Source: Hermatobates lingyangjiaoensis
Lineage: Eukaryota > Arthropoda > Insecta > Hemiptera > Hermatobatidae
Direction of reading: 5' to 3'
Assembly: GCA_026182355.1 (NCBI GenBank)
Contig: JAPFBL010000117.1
Coordinates: forward strand, 1,975,501-2,039,500
DNA length: 64,000 nt
Below, in pieces: positions 23,865 through 36,065 of the stretch. The position numbers were made by a program, and so were the translations under genes. A model generated the notes under the pieces. It searched no databases and was not told where the DNA came from. It saw only the letters and a list, made by a program, of their open reading frames with translations. Positions within the stretch are counted from its first letter, which is position 1. Each line of letters starts with the position of its first letter.

Positions 23865-25440
23865 CAAAACATAATTATCATAAAATAAATTCCTTATCAA
23901 TTTATATGATTCGTTTTATTAACCATTAATTGGTTTTGGGAGCTGAAATTATTCTTTTTGCAGTATTTTTCAAAATAAAATTTTATGATATTTCAGGTTT
24001 GTAAACTCCACTGGTAATGAGTGTCAAAGAAGTTTATCCTCAAATAAACTGGGTACTTCAAATTAATCTTTACTATTTTTAATTATGTAAATAAATAACT
24101 ATGATTCTTTATCTCCACAAGACATTCATCTTCAGATGTTCAGTACGATGAAATTTAAATTGTAGGTTGCTTACTTATATACAGATTTATTTATTCTAAA
24201 AAGAACACAAAGTATATGTTAAGACAAAACGGTGTTTGACTAATAATATAAACACTAATACCTTCGAAACCCTTTCTGAAAAAAATACGAAACTTTCTTG
24301 TTTTGAAAGACAACTTTCTTATTCAATTCTCTACATCATCAGCTTTCAATGATCTATATTAATACAATTTTCACTATCCATAAATAGCCAATCAAAGACT
24401 AATTCTTCTCTATATAATCTTCAGAGGAACAGGTTAGGTCATTACAAATGTTTAATTTAAATCGTATTTTAAAGTTTTGAATTGAAGAATTCTGTCAAAT
24501 CAAAAGTAGTATATTAATTTATTTTGACTGTATGACCAGTAGAAATGACTGGTCATTAAATACTCAGTTGTATGGTGTATATACAAATTTTTTATTTTGT
24601 ACTGATTCATTAAATGACTATTACTTCGTATAATATTTTGTTATGTCTTCATAAAATTATTTCTTAATAATATATTATATTTTGTCACATTAAAAGCTAA
24701 ATTAGAATTACAATTGATTAATAACTCAATTTTAAGTTAATTTTAACACCAGGATTGAAGGAAAAGTTTTGAAATGTTGGTAATAATACTTAACCAGAGA
24801 GGAGCATAACAGTCAGGCATTATTTGCAAATTATTTGGATAATCTGCATATTAAGTGAGTCCTAACTCCTACAGTCTGGGACCCAATGGAGCTTCAGTTA
24901 GAATGGCAAAATGAATCTATTAAAGACTATGAATTAGTTATACCTCTGCGAGCAGACCAGCCTTTTACTTGCTAATCAACTTACATATTCTTTATCCAAC
25001 TGCAACAATCTATAAGAATGCAAATTAAAGTAATATCAAAGATTACTTTTAGGTCAAAAATTGTGATAACTGCAGAATCATAAGATTTAAAATGTGCCAC
25101 CTCAGAAAATTAATTATGATATTAAGAACTTAAAATGAAATAAGAAATTTTGCATTTGGATTTAAGAAAAAATGTACTACAGAAACAATTTGTAACAAAA
25201 GTGAATTTTAAATTGATTTTTCACTAGAATTTAAGGAATTAGAATTTTATAACTATTTCAATCAGTATTTTTTTAATTTTCATACTAGAGGTGAAAACTT
25301 TAGCTGAAAAATCAGAATAAATAAATAAAGAAATAATTTAATATTTTTAATAATTTAATATAATTGTTTAATTTAATAATTTAAATTAAATTATTAAAGA
25401 ATAAATAAATAATGAAAGAACGTTAATGGCTTTAACATTT
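23865..25440. other. No gene recognised
   Basis: AT-rich. CTGATGAT near 24335 and CTGAAGAT near 24135 (both minus) resemble hammerhead cores but lack a following GAA and palindrome. Confidence 0.45.
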
Positions 25441-25444
25441 TCTC

Positions 25445-25890
25445 TCACAATTTAAAAAAAATCTAGAGTAGCCTACACTCAACTTTACTAAAAGTAAATA
25501 TAGTATCAAACTTTTTGAGTATATAATGTCCTATTTAGATATAAGATAAATGTCTACATGGAGATGCTTATTAGTATATCATTCCTGGAGATCATATAGA
25601 TAGTTTTTGAACCAGTTTTTGAAAGTTTTTGATAGTTTTTGAACCAATATAAACGCTTCCTTTTATGTATCACACTACTAATTCATATAATATGCTTGGT
25701 ATTACTATTATAAGTGTTATTATAATGCATTAATAACACTTGTATAGAGCCAGAAAAAAACGTGCTGTGAAATAATCTGTTACAGGAGAACATGTGTTCC
25801 TCCAATAGCCAGTGGATCTCATATATGGCCATCTGTATCATTATATATCCAGTGGATCTGGTAAATTTAATGTCGTTTATCTGACTTTAT
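25445..25890 (-). repeat. Unclassified dispersed repeat R, copy 1 (partial)
   Basis: Reverse-complement match to the right two-thirds of the repeat at 52934-53565: TAGCCTACACTCAACTTTACT, ATCATTCCTGGAGATCATATAG and ACAGGAGAACATG..TCC blocks in the same order. Diverged and with insertions. Confidence 0.65.
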
Positions 25891-25894
25891 TGCA

Positions 25895-28020
25895 TTTTGG
25901 GGTAGTTGAATTGTTATGAATTTTCAAAACAATGAGACAATTTGTAATAATTATTATTATTATTAAAAACTAAATAAAAGCACAATACCAAATCAGAGAA
26001 CAACTGCTCTAATTGTAAGAAATTAAATTTGTCTCCTGTTCCCGTCAAGAAATGCTAAACAAGATCGTTGCTTTAAACATTACATTTTATGATAAAAAAT
26101 ATATTACATATAGCATTAAACTAATCTTGTTATCAATGTAGGTGATGTAACATAATTGTTTTCTGCATGAACGCAAAGCAGTACAATCATAACAATACAT
26201 ATGCATTTCAAAATAAAGTAATGATGTATTAGAAGTATATAGTGTACATTTATATTTTATACTTTTTTTAGTGTACTTTAATGCGTTTAAATTAAAGTCA
26301 CATATTTAAATAACGTACCACTTATTTTTTAATATTTTAAAATTAATGATTATTAGATTATAGACAAAAAACATTCAAGAGATAAAACATATCATTATTA
26401 GATTATAGAGAAAAACCATTCAAGAAATAAAGCATATTTTTTTAAATTTTCAGCTTACATTGTGACCATCTGAATGTAGGAAGAGTTTGCAGTCTTAAAG
26501 TTTAGCTAACCAGATAAAATTGTTTTCAGTCTACTTCACGTTTTTTATTAACAATTATATTCTATTCCCTATAAAAGGTCACCATTTTTGCAGAATTTTA
26601 ATATCTGGCGACTAAATAATTTTATTATTAAAAAATTTAAATAGAATAGCAGGTGAATTTTTTCTGTTTCAATTTTGCATGGATGAAATGATCACTTACA
26701 TCATCTCTCTGGTAGATAAAATTAATCAATGATAAAAAAAATTTGGAGAAAGATACACCCAGCTTCAATATAAGTAAATAAAATAACAAACTTGTTGATA
26801 ATCAATTGAGGTTTTTTTTTTTTTAATATGGGTCTATAGGAGACGTGAGTATGGGTCTGTCATTTCCGTTTTAGAGAGTATTTCTAATCCACTCGACATG
26901 AAACTTGGTTAACATTGTTGAATATAGAGGCCACTTATGTATGACTCTTTTAACTTAAAGCCCTCAATTCATGTTAAAAAATATATCTCCATATTAATCA
27001 AATTTAAAAAATTATGTTCCTAATTTCAAGTTATTTTTTATAGACAAGAACAATTAATTATACTCTTAATATCAATTTTATTAAAATAAATATGCTTTAT
27101 CTGCAAACTGATATGTTTGTCTGTTAACAAAATAAAGTTATATTCAAAATTAATCAGTACATTTCTGGATTTTAACTTCAGATAAACCAATTTCATTATT
27201 TAAAAAAATGATTTCAATTTAAATGACTGAGAATGGGCTAATTATTAAATAAGAATATTGTAAGACAATATTGCATTGAACTGTAATTAGAATTATAAAA
27301 AGTTTGAAGTCGTCCAGCTTTAAATCCCACCAAGTGAAAAGTTGTTTAATTTTGGCCCCGAGTTAAAATCAAGACATAAAACAGATCCTCGTAAAATATA
27401 GCTATTCTAGTTTGAAAACTTTATTATTCAAGAAAGTTCCATTGATTTGATTATTAAAAGTTGAAACGTTCTTCAAAAGTATTTTCCTTGATGATTATTA
27501 AATTTGGAAATTCTTGAATAAACTGGTTAATTACCTTTTCAACTGTTTACAAGATTGATATACTCGAAAATATTATTTGCAAGTAAAAAAAAAGTATTCC
27601 TTCAGAAAGGAGCAGTATTTTATTGCAATTTGTTATGTCAACAAATAAATATAACAAAATTATTGGTGGAATTTCTGTTTAACATAATAAATTGTAAACG
27701 AAATTTAAAAAAAAAAACTTGTCCCAAAGAAAAATAAACAAGCACTCAGTTCATTGTGCATAAATTCTTCACAAATCACTCACAATGTCAAGAGAATTTC
27801 TAATTAATGTTTCATTTATCTGTGATAAATAATACTTTTCATTATTATGTAAATATACATTAATAAATTTTGCTATTTTCAAATCATTTTATACGAAGAT
27901 GTCATTAGACATTCATACAATAAAGTTCACTATGGTCTTGTATGAATATAAATTTATAACTTAAATCCCTGTTTCTTTATCAGTTTTTTAAAAGTAAAAC
28001 TTCATAAAGTTAAAAAAAAA
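25895..28020. other. No gene recognised
   Basis: Apart from the 45-bp duplication I see nothing but AT-rich sequence. Confidence 0.5.
26348..26436. repeat. 45-bp tandem duplication
   Basis: Two copies beginning TATTAGATTATAGA at 26351 and 26396 with a few substitutions. Confidence 0.8.
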
Positions 28021-28023
28021 TTG

Positions 28024-28270
28024 CAGCAGCCTATAATCAACTTTACTGACTACACCAATGATGCATATAATATTATTAGTATAACTAAAGCAGTAATAAC
28101 TTTTTGGAAAATGAAAAGTGTAGATTTTGTGTTACGAAACAATCTCTTACAGGAGAACATGGCTTCAGTTCCAATAGTCATTGGATCTCTTACATAGTTT
28201 AACAGACCTTCTTTTACATTGAATACTATAATAAAATTGAGTACATTATGAAATTGGAAATACATTAGTA
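28024..28270 (-). repeat. Unclassified dispersed repeat R, copy 2 (partial)
   Basis: Reverse-complement match to the middle and right part of the 53-kb copy: GCCTATAATCAACTTTACT, AGTATAACTAAAGCAGTAATAAC and TTACAGGAGAACATGGCTT. Confidence 0.65.
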
Positions 28271-28315
28271 AATTTATCAGTCCAATTGAGCCTGATTGGT
28301 CTCCCTTTCTATTTT

Positions 28316-28346
28316 CTCCTGAAGACGAATTACCCGAAAATTTGAG
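28316..28346 (+). ncRNA. Decayed hammerhead motif of lineage-1 PLE type
   Basis: Stem I CTC, core CTGAAGA, extra C, disrupted stem II (GAATTACCC), GAA, palindromic stem III AATT, T at H17, stem I GAG. It resembles the motif at 62934-62969. Stem II no longer pairs, so it is probably inactive. Confidence 0.5.
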
Positions 28347-28521
28347 TCAGTAAGTGTGTTTATTTTACTTTCTGTGCTACCTATCTTCAAGTTTGAACTG
28401 ATATTGTGTCCAGTTTGGATCGTCTTTCCGTTTATCAAGTGAATATATATACACATATATGTATATATATATTTATATATATATATATTTAGTATATATT
28501 GGCAGCAGATTTTCTTGTAAA

Positions 28522-28807
28522 CATATTTTATTAAAGTAGACGGCAGCTTCCGCATTTACGACTTTTTTGCTCGTTTTCTCTAGTTTTCTTACTAGTTTTT
28601 TCTGGTAGGGAGTGATTTCTGAGAAAATCGAAAGCTTGTAAGTGTAAAAAAAAAATATAATATTATTGATTAAGCTAAAAGATTATTTCTTTGATGTCTC
28701 TGGGACAACTCCTCCATGAAATCACTCCCTACCAGAAAAAACTAGTAAGAAAACTAGAGAAACCGAGCAAAAAAGTCGTAAATGCGGAAGCTGCCGTCTA
28801 CTTTAAT

Positions 28808-28816
<9 letters not shown>
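28522..28816. mobile_element. Inverted repeat of PLE N-terminal coding sequence
   Basis: Arms 28522-28618 and 28719-28816 are near-perfect reverse complements around 100 bp. Read outward, both arms code the same PLE N-terminal block: HEITPYQKKLVRKLEK.. then VVNAEAAVYFNKI. The left arm continues outward with CLQENLLPIYTK and runs into TA-rich sequence (28440-28495); the right arm runs into (TA)n at 28811. No complete ribozyme is visible between the arms. Another head-to-head PLE 5' structure. Confidence 0.75.

Positions 28817-28844
<28 letters not shown>
28811..28844. repeat. (TA)n microsatellite
   Basis: About 34 bp TA separating the PLE N-terminal palindrome from the family A palindrome. 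Confidence 0.95.
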
Positions 28845-28846
<2 letters not shown>

Positions 28847-29009
28847 ATGATCAAACCACAATAAGAAAATGGGAAAACAAGACTAAGATCTTTCAACTGT
28901 AACAAGCGGTCTTCGTCAGAGTCAAAAACCCAACTGACGAAGACCGCTTGTTACAGTTGAAAGATCTTAGTCTTGTTTTCCCATTTTCTTATTGTGGTTT
29001 GGTCATTGA
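28844..29009. mobile_element. Hammerhead palindrome, family A, copy 1
   Basis: Arms 28844-28919 and 28934-29009 (76 bp) match with one mismatch seen; the spacer is 14 bp. Right of the palindrome a further 40 bp (TGATTGTTATTTCACGTGTTT and on) are shared with the 47.4-kb copy and end in TATATA (29041-29052). Compared with that copy, the right arm lacks the first 20 bp that would supply stem I. Confidence 0.88.
28881..28923 (-). ncRNA. Hammerhead ribozyme, family A copy 1, left arm
   Basis: Minus strand: stem I GACT, core CTGACGA, extra A, stem II GACCG-cttgtta-CAGTT (one C-A mismatch), GAA, stem III AGATCT, T at H17, stem I AGTC. The right-arm copy (from 28934) has the same core but no stem I 5' strand. 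Confidence 0.72.
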
Positions 29010-29039
29010 TTGTTATTTCACGTGTTTATGTGAAATCTT

Positions 29040-29150
29040 TATATATATATAGGGTCGCCACATGCCTTCCTGCGAGACTCATCGTCTCCTGATGACGACG
29101 ATTGTGGAAATAGGAAAGTGAGTTATTCCTGTGTCTATCTGTGTGCTACC
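29040..29150 (+). repeat. Hammerhead-like remnant after TA run
   Basis: CTCCTGATGACGACGATTGTGGAAATAGG near 29085-29113 has core CTGATGA and GAAA at the right spacing for the lineage-1 motif (compare 62934), but stem II and stem III do not pair well. Confidence 0.4.
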
Positions 29151-29154
29151 TTCG

Positions 29155-30155
29155 TTTTAATTTGTTTTTACTTATACTTTGACCATGATTTATAATAGAA
29201 TTATACATACTAAATGCTTTAGTACTTCACAGAATCCTCATATATTGTTTGCATGGGAAGAAGTGTCAAATTACAATCGATGCTATTAGTAATAATAATA
29301 CTATTAATATTTTTTTATAATTATTGCTTTATAATTATAAATGGAATGAATATAATCGAATTACTTTTCTTATCTGTAGTTGTTAAACCGTTTACTTATT
29401 TTGCTTCATTTAAACATTATCTAAGTTTAATAGTGATTTTATTTATCCAATATAATAGAAATTTTGATTCAAATTTGAAATTTAAAAAATATAAATTTTA
29501 AGTTTCGCAAGTCACCCACGTTAATAGACTTAATATTAGAATTATTATTTTGAACATCTGGGGTAGGAGAGATAAGACCCTTTTGCTCTGTGGCTCTGGA
29601 ATTTCCTTAGTGACATGGTTTTGTTTATTTGTTTCAAATACTAGGCATTCCAGCGTAGTTAGCTTATTTACTTGGCAATACTAACTTCATTTCGGAGTTT
29701 TGCTTGGCATTAGTATATTAATATATTTTAAATTACAATGATGTTATTATTGAAATGTGTGTATTGCTGCAGGTACAGACGAAAGGATACCTGTACACAA
29801 TTTAGGAACTTTACTGTTATAGTAATATGATTGGGAAATGCTAACTCAATGCTATATTTGTACAAATATTGTTTACGCATTTTTAATAATAATCTTATAA
29901 TCTTTAATAATCTTATTTACTCTCTACTTGGTTATCGAATAAAATACAAAGTACGAGTTTCTATTGGGTCTTACGACCGTCTTCCTTAAGCCTAGATGGT
30001 CTAAGATGCATTTATTATTCATACTATATGTACAGTATTGTTCATTTTTTCCAGTTTCACATTTTCTGTTGAAAACATAAACATAAATATTAAGATTAAA
30101 TAAAAAAATTATTGTTGGGATTTTGACAAAATTACATAATTTGAGTTTCACTAAG
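29155..30155. other. No gene recognised
   Basis: The short frames here (29253-29501 plus, 29924-30151 minus) are AT-rich and without motifs. Confidence 0.45.
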
Positions 30156-30159
30156 TCGT

Positions 30160-30660
30160 TTTAAGACATTTTTAGGTGGGTGAGTGTGTATACAACATTT
30201 TTGGTCACGCTACGGTCCAAAATCTTTGATGTATCAAATCGATGTTTTACACAATAATGGACCTTATAGTGTAGATGTGCTGTATGGTTTGGAAGTAATT
30301 ATGCAAGATGGAAAAGAGACATTTTTTGCCAAAAATATGTTATTAGACAACACTTTTTTTCTCCTAAACTACGAGTATTAATTCGTATTAATTCTGGAAT
30401 CTTGAAATTTTGGCATTAACTTTGAGGCTGCAAAAGCAATAAACAAAAAATATTCCCAGATTTTTAAACTACGAGAAAATATTTTTTTTCTATAAAATAT
30501 AAAAAATTTAACTTATAATTCAATCTGAAAGATTGTGAGAGCGATACAAGCCATACCGTTTAACGGATATAAATGAAACTATGCTTAAAATAGAATGAAA
30601 GGATGAGTTGAGGTAATTTTTTTTTTAAATTACATTAACGATTCAAGCAATATAGCACAT
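30160..30660 (+). repeat. Unclassified dispersed repeat Q, copy 1
   Basis: Diverged match to 36160-36620: shared blocks GTGTAT..GGTCACGCT, ATTTTACACA, TATAGTGTAGATGTG and CCTAAACTAC, then a tail near 30540 (GAGAGCGATACA..TTTAACGGAT). Confidence 0.45.
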
Positions 30661-31224
30661 TTTCTTTTTTCGGGAAATGTTTTTTTGACACTAAACGACT
30701 TGTTCTAAATTTAACGATTAAATTAGGAAAAACTTAAGTACTGACGCTACCACTAACACTCTAGAGGTACTGAGATATTTTCTCTACAAATAACTTCAAA
30801 GATCTTATACCTTTTCCCAGGCAAGAGAAATTGGTGTACAGGATTGGATACCAGACGCTCTTCGTCTATGTTGCACAGCTCTGTCAAGGGTGATCTTCAA
30901 AGAGACGCTCCAGAAATTGTTCTGAGAATCAACGTAATTTTTCTAGGTTATACACGTAGCTTCATCACATCCTCGGTGAAACTTGAACCTTGACCATAAC
31001 AAAAGTGCTCATTTTTCTGTCCTCTATTGATCTCTAGAGAACTGAAACGTTCACGTAATTTACCACATTTTTTTCTTAGTCCAATTTAAGGGTCTAGTAT
31101 ATCACTTATCTGCTTCCAAGCATTGTGAGTATTAAACATTGTATTAGTTTAATATATGTTGTATTTCCTCACAAGAGCTGGCTTCTATATCAATAATAAG
31201 TTTAAGAACTTATATTTTACTAAT

Positions 31225-31354
31225 TGAGCCGCTTATTTTGAAAGTGGCCTAATTCCATTTATGTTAAAATCGAGATATTTAAGGGTTTGCGTTTTACAAA
31301 ATTTAAAAATATTGTCATTTTATTTATCAACTAATTTTTGTTATAAAAATTCTT
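31225..31354. mobile_element. Half copy of a short inverted-repeat MITE
   Basis: 130 bp nearly identical to the left half of the element at 31948, starting TGAGCCGCTTATTTTGAAAG and cut off after AAAATTCTT. Confidence 0.85.
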
Positions 31355-31824
31355 CTCAGACTGCTTCTGCCCAATGTCTACTTCTAGATGTAAAACCCCC
31401 TATATTGCTGCAGGAGGCTCTCTCAGCTTGTAAATCTCTTTATAGAATTCACTTTGTCTTTTTACCAATCTTAAAATTCTGTTCTATGACTTGTTGCATC
31501 ATATTCAGCTCGGTTTTTTTTTCATATCTTTCAAGTCACTACTCATCATTACCATAAGCTAATTTATTTAGCAAACTTAACTATTTTCTTTGCTTACCTT
31601 GAATTATTTTGTAATAATGGTAAAAAAAAATTATTTTACCACTTTCTCAATGGCTTATCTTAAATTATGCTGTAATAAATTATACAAATATAATTATTTT
31701 ACATGCTCAATGAAAAGTTATAAACTTTCACTAAAAATCAACAAATTATGTACGTTTGCATTTATATTTTTTTTGTATAGGCGTCTATAATGCATATAAC
31801 CTATGATTCATTGAATTCATGTAT

Positions 31825-31920
31825 TGTTAGTGCCACAGAGGTTAGTAAATAAGACATTATTATCAACCGTCATACCTCGTCTATCGCTGTTGAAGTCGCC
31901 CGACCGGTTTTGCAATGGCT
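31825..31920 (-). repeat. Family B hammerhead/leader fragment
   Basis: Minus strand ACCGGTCGGGCGACTTCAAC followed by ..ACGAGGTATGACGG and CTAACCTCTGTGG matches the region right of the 6.2-kb ribozyme. The ribozyme core upstream of GAA is missing. Confidence 0.6.
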
Positions 31921-31947
31921 GCATAATACAATAAAACAAATAATATA

Positions 31948-32206
31948 TGAGCCGCTTATTTTGAAAGTGGCCTAATTCCATTTATGTTAAAATCGAGATA
32001 TTTAAGGGTTTGCGTTTTACAAAATTTAAAAATATTGTCATTTTATTTATCAACTAATTTTTGTTATGAAAATTCTTAGTAATTTTAAATAAATTTTGTA
32101 CAATTTGCTGCAAAAGGTAAAGATAACGTAAAAATGTAATTATTTAAATAGCTAGCTAAATTTTTTTGGAAAATGGAATTAGGCCACTTTCAAAATAAAC
32201 GGCTCA
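31948..32206. mobile_element. Complete 259-bp MITE with about 36-bp terminal inverted repeats
   Basis: Left end TGAGCCGCTTATTTTGAAAG.., right end ..CTTTCAAAATAAACGGCTCA; the inverted repeats run about 36 bp with one mismatch noted (C against A). No coding content. The flanks give no clear target duplication, so the superfamily is open. Confidence 0.85.
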
Positions 32207-32209
32207 ATT

Positions 32210-32995
32210 AATCTTCTACGTTTTAGCATCTAATAATTATCTCAAATTTAATAGCGTAGTGGTAGCTTATTGGGATGATATTATCAAGTGACCACTCAGA
32301 CATCATTTAGAACGTCTACAGCCGTAAGTGCCGACATTTCAATGCTAGAGGATCTAGCATGGCTTGACTCTCAGGGTTAAAACATGTTCAGATAAAACGC
32401 TCATGATGAGAGTGCCATCCAGAGTGGATATAGATAATTCCTAAGCAACATGGTGTGCTTTAAAGTCTTTCATGACCGCAATAGTTCCCCCGGATAAAAC
32501 ATTATTTTTTTTCAGTTTTCAAACAACTCTTTCTTCACCTGACTAAAGAAGAGTATATAAAGTGAGATGAAGTCTTAACTCATCGAAGACTGCATAAGCT
32601 GCACCACGACACATGCCGTCTTTGAATTCATTCATTGCACTCTCCTTACACACAAAGACGTCCAAAGAATCATCATAACCGTCAATGACTCCATCAATGA
32701 AAACAAAACCAATGCTTTGTCTATGTCTATATTTCCAGGGTTACTGATATGTATAAAACAAGCATATCATTACAGCTATACTTAGTTAATTGGTGTGTTT
32801 TATAATATTCGTAGATTATTCATTGTACATTCTTTTATATTCATTGTTATTCTTTTTATATATTCTTTGTTATTATTTTTATAAGTTTCTATAATTTAAA
32901 CTAATAAAGCACCATTTGGTAAACACGTTATAATCATCAAGTGCTATTCTTTTTATCTCACAGTTAAATGACGGAATTTTTTACTTCTGAAAGCA
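32210..32995. other. No gene recognised
   Basis: A TATA-like TATATAAAG at 32553 and AATAAAG near 32903 are the only LTR-like signs; I see no repeated partner. Confidence 0.4.
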
Positions 32996-32999
32996 AAGT

Positions 33000-33260
33000 A
33001 TTGAGGCTTTTCAAACATTCCTTGCAATCAGCATCCATATGTCCAAAGCTCAAGCATCTAAAACGGTGACATTTCTCTCGGTACCCTAAAAACAAAAAAA
33101 CACTGACCATCGATTACAATTTTTCCTAACCTTTCCTAATAATATATAAAAGAGATTGCCTTCATGAACGGGATCCGTACGTTCCCCACCGTCTTAATTG
33201 CTATTTACTAGATGAGCTCCATCATATTGATAATTAGCATAACTAAATGCTGTAATTAAA
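33000..33260 (-). pseudogene. LINE ORF1 (gag-like) fragment with decayed CCHC knuckle
   Basis: Minus strand reads GKVRKNCNRWSVFL, then FRCLSFGHMDADCKE at about 33018-33072. This is the C-x4-H-x4-C half of a gag zinc knuckle of the kind found in I/Jockey/R1-type LINE ORF1 proteins (typical CFRC.GFGH...C). The first cysteine of the usual C-x2-C is an arginine here. Only about 60 codons are recognisable, in more than one frame. Confidence 0.5.
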
Positions 33261-33264
33261 TTAC

Positions 33265-34695
33265 AGTTTTCATAATATAGTCATCATAATCAGGCAGTAT
33301 TATAATTCATTCTGAAATAAATTCGTCATTATGCACGTGTATTCTCAGTAGCATTGAATAGAGCTGGACAACATAAATAGTCAATTTTAATTGTATTACA
33401 TAAAATGATGGTTTATGATCTCATAAACTTTCTGATGAAATATGAGATTGTATATATGAACTCACTTATTTTAAATTATTTTTTTACTTGCATATTTTTA
33501 AACTTCGATTCTAAGTGGTTTTCTATATAAATATAATCCAAAATGTTTATTTATAGAGAAATAATTTATTAGAAATTTTTGATTGCTGTTCGACACTCAA
33601 CAAATTAATTTCCAACACATTTGATCGCCATTTCTGTGCAGTTACCTCTCCCAAAAAGAGGTTGGTCATTCTATATCTCAAGCATATAGCAAAAAGGTAA
33701 CCTGAGCCTCACAAACAAACGAAGAATGAGAATGGAGAATGGAATTCAAGCGTAATATTCGATTCCGTTCACCTGAAACAAACGTGGGACGAGAATCCAG
33801 GCTGCAAACCATTTGAGTGAGCACTGCTTAACATTGGCAGAATACCACTCAGGCTGATTTCAGTATCAGTGCAGTCCATTACAATGCTAATTATAATTAC
33901 TACTTTTATCCAAGTGTAGTTATTAGTCAACGTCTGTTGGGTCAGCTATTATGTTAATATTTATACACTAAATTAAATTTAGCAAAAGTTAAAACGAATT
34001 CATTTTCAATTATATAGTACAAAGTTTGCTGGTTAACTAGTTTAATATTATTTCATAATTGACCTTTTTTTAAAGAAAAACCTATTAATATATTATTTCT
34101 AACCAAATTTACAATTCTAAAAATTGTTATAATATTTTCGCTGTCAATTTCAATTTCTTTGTTAATTCTAGTTATTAATAGCATTAAATCATTGGAATAA
34201 ATATCTACCAGAACGAACCTGATTTGAATTTTAGGTTTTAAAGGACTCATTACTTTCGACTCGACTATCTTCTATCATGTTGTTAGTAACCTCATCAGCT
34301 GCCCCTGTCAGAGTTATTTTGCTTTTTGTTCACCCTATTGTGACAAATTTACGGGTATATTTTTAGTGTTCACTAATTCTAGTTAATTAGTGACTAGCAT
34401 AAGTCCGGATTAACTGGGCATGTTGTGTATGGTATTCAAGACCATTCAAGTCTCCAAAACTCTTTTCCGTTATTCAGAAATAGGTTTGTATATACATCGC
34501 TTAGAACTGACTCATTCAAGTTATTCTTACGTTTTATGGATTAGAGAAACCGAATTCGCAGTTAGAAAAATTTCTGCTGGTTTGTTTGTCTGTCCAAAAA
34601 TGTTTGTCTCAAGCAAACTCAGCCACTATAAGCCATAGTAAGATGAAATTTTGACAGTAGATTTGTGTGTATCTAACTTAATTAAATTAGAGGTA
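33265..34695. other. No gene recognised
   Basis: Frames at 34053-34250 (minus) and 34420-34638 (plus) have no motif I can identify. The latter could be upstream Helitron debris, but nothing in it shows that. Confidence 0.4.
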
Positions 34696-34699
34696 CCAA

Positions 34700-35023
34700 T
34701 GGATGCATCATAGAGAAGGACATCATGACTGGGAGTGGTACTGGGGAATCTGTGTTTATACCACGCATACCATTGTTTCTGAACAACTACCTGTTTCAAT
34801 TCAAATGATTGCGATTTCCTGTCTGCTTCTGTTTCGCACTGACGTAAATAAGTCGCAAAGGCAAGCTCTATCTACAGCAGGAATTGAAAAGAAAGATACC
34901 AAGTGTTACTTACATGGTCAACTGTATGTTACTTGCTCAAGGGTCAGGGTTTTTAACTCTCTGTTCCTCCATGCACCTGAAGGACTGACATCTAATGTGG
35001 TGTATACAAAGGCACATACTTAA
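34700..35023 (+). pseudogene. Helitron Rep/helicase, C-terminal helicase fragment
   Basis: A 106-codon open frame carries the end of a Pif1-type helicase as found in Helitrons: DVNKSQRQALSTAGIE (motif V region; family usually (T)INKSQGQT), then LHGQLYVTCSRVR (motif VI, usual HGQLYVALSRVR) and NSLFLHAPEG..NVVY, which closes many Helitron proteins. Walker motifs and the Rep domain are absent, and key residues have changed (G to R in KSQRQ). A 108-bp repeat starting just after it recurs at 35958 and may be part of the Helitron 3' end. Confidence 0.75.
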
Positions 35024-35031
35024 TACTGTAG

Positions 35032-35139
35032 TAATAATGCTATTTTGTACTATTCTATAATTTCTAATAATATTTTGGAGTACCATGTATTATCTCTGAA
35101 TTTTTGTGAAATACCCATCAAAGACGGGCACTTCTGCAA
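35032..35139 (+). repeat. 108-bp direct repeat, copy 1
   Basis: TAATAATGCTATTTTGTACTAT to ACTTCTGCAA, immediately 3' of the Helitron fragment; about nine in ten bases match 35958-36065 by eye. Confidence 0.85.
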
Positions 35140-35957
35140 CTCTAATAATTCTGCTTAGAGATAGTATTTAGTGTTCTTATTTGATCATCTATATTGCTGT
35201 TTTGGATGAAATTTTTATAACAGATATTAAATTGTATAAGCTTTCGATTTCAAATGTTATTAATTTATTTTTTCGTTTATATTTCTGTTTTTTATTTTAT
35301 TTATTAGTTATACCGAATATATATTTAATGCAATACAAATTTGGTAAGCTAACCATATCTTTTATTATTTTAGTAATTTCTCTTCAGTTTTTATAGGCAG
35401 AGATCTTTTTATAATTTACTACCAGTATGATCATTTAGCTACTTTCTGTAGATTAATTTGTGATTTCAGTTCGGGAGCACTTGGGTTCATATTTATACAT
35501 TTGTAGCATTCATTCGCAATTAGGATCTTTTGGCATTTCTTTATTATACTTCTAATTCGTTTTTAAATTTTTTTTAGTTGAGTCACTTTTCAATTCGCCA
35601 AATAATTTTTGTCTATATAAATTCTTCTGTTGTTTTACAAATTATAATTGTAATCTGCCTACGGATTAATTGGCATTATTCATTTTCTTTGTAATATTTT
35701 TAAGCATTTTATTATGATTATAGTCGTATGTATAATTTACGTTCTTATACGTTCTTACGTTCTTTATACTCGTATATATAATTTCAGGAGCTACCGTCTA
35801 ACGTGGCTTAGTCCCACTGTTGAGGTTAATTTTATCCCAAGTTTTGTAACTGTTACCTGTCATAAGAGTTTTCATGTCATTATTATTAAATTGTTGTCTT
35901 ATGTTAGATATATTCCTGTATTACGCTTGTTTCGGGTATCATAAAATTAACGATGCT

Positions 35958-36065
35958 TAATAATGCTATTTTGTACTATACTATAGTTTCTAACAATATT
36001 TTAAAATACCATGGATTATCTCTGAATTTTTGTGAAATACTCATCAAAGATGGCCACGTCTGCAA
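35958..36065 (+). repeat. 108-bp direct repeat, copy 2
   Basis: Same sequence 926 bp downstream in the same orientation, followed by repeat Q. Confidence 0.85.

Noticed and set aside
24110..24350. CTGAAGAT and CTGATGAT on the minus strand as hammerheads
   Set aside because: GAA at the right distance and stem III are absent.
32551..32910. Possible LTR (TATA box plus AATAAA)
   Set aside because: No second copy, no primer-binding site and no TG..CA ends.
34247..34317. CTGATGAG followed later by GAAA on the minus strand
   Set aside because: No pairing stem II and no palindromic stem III.
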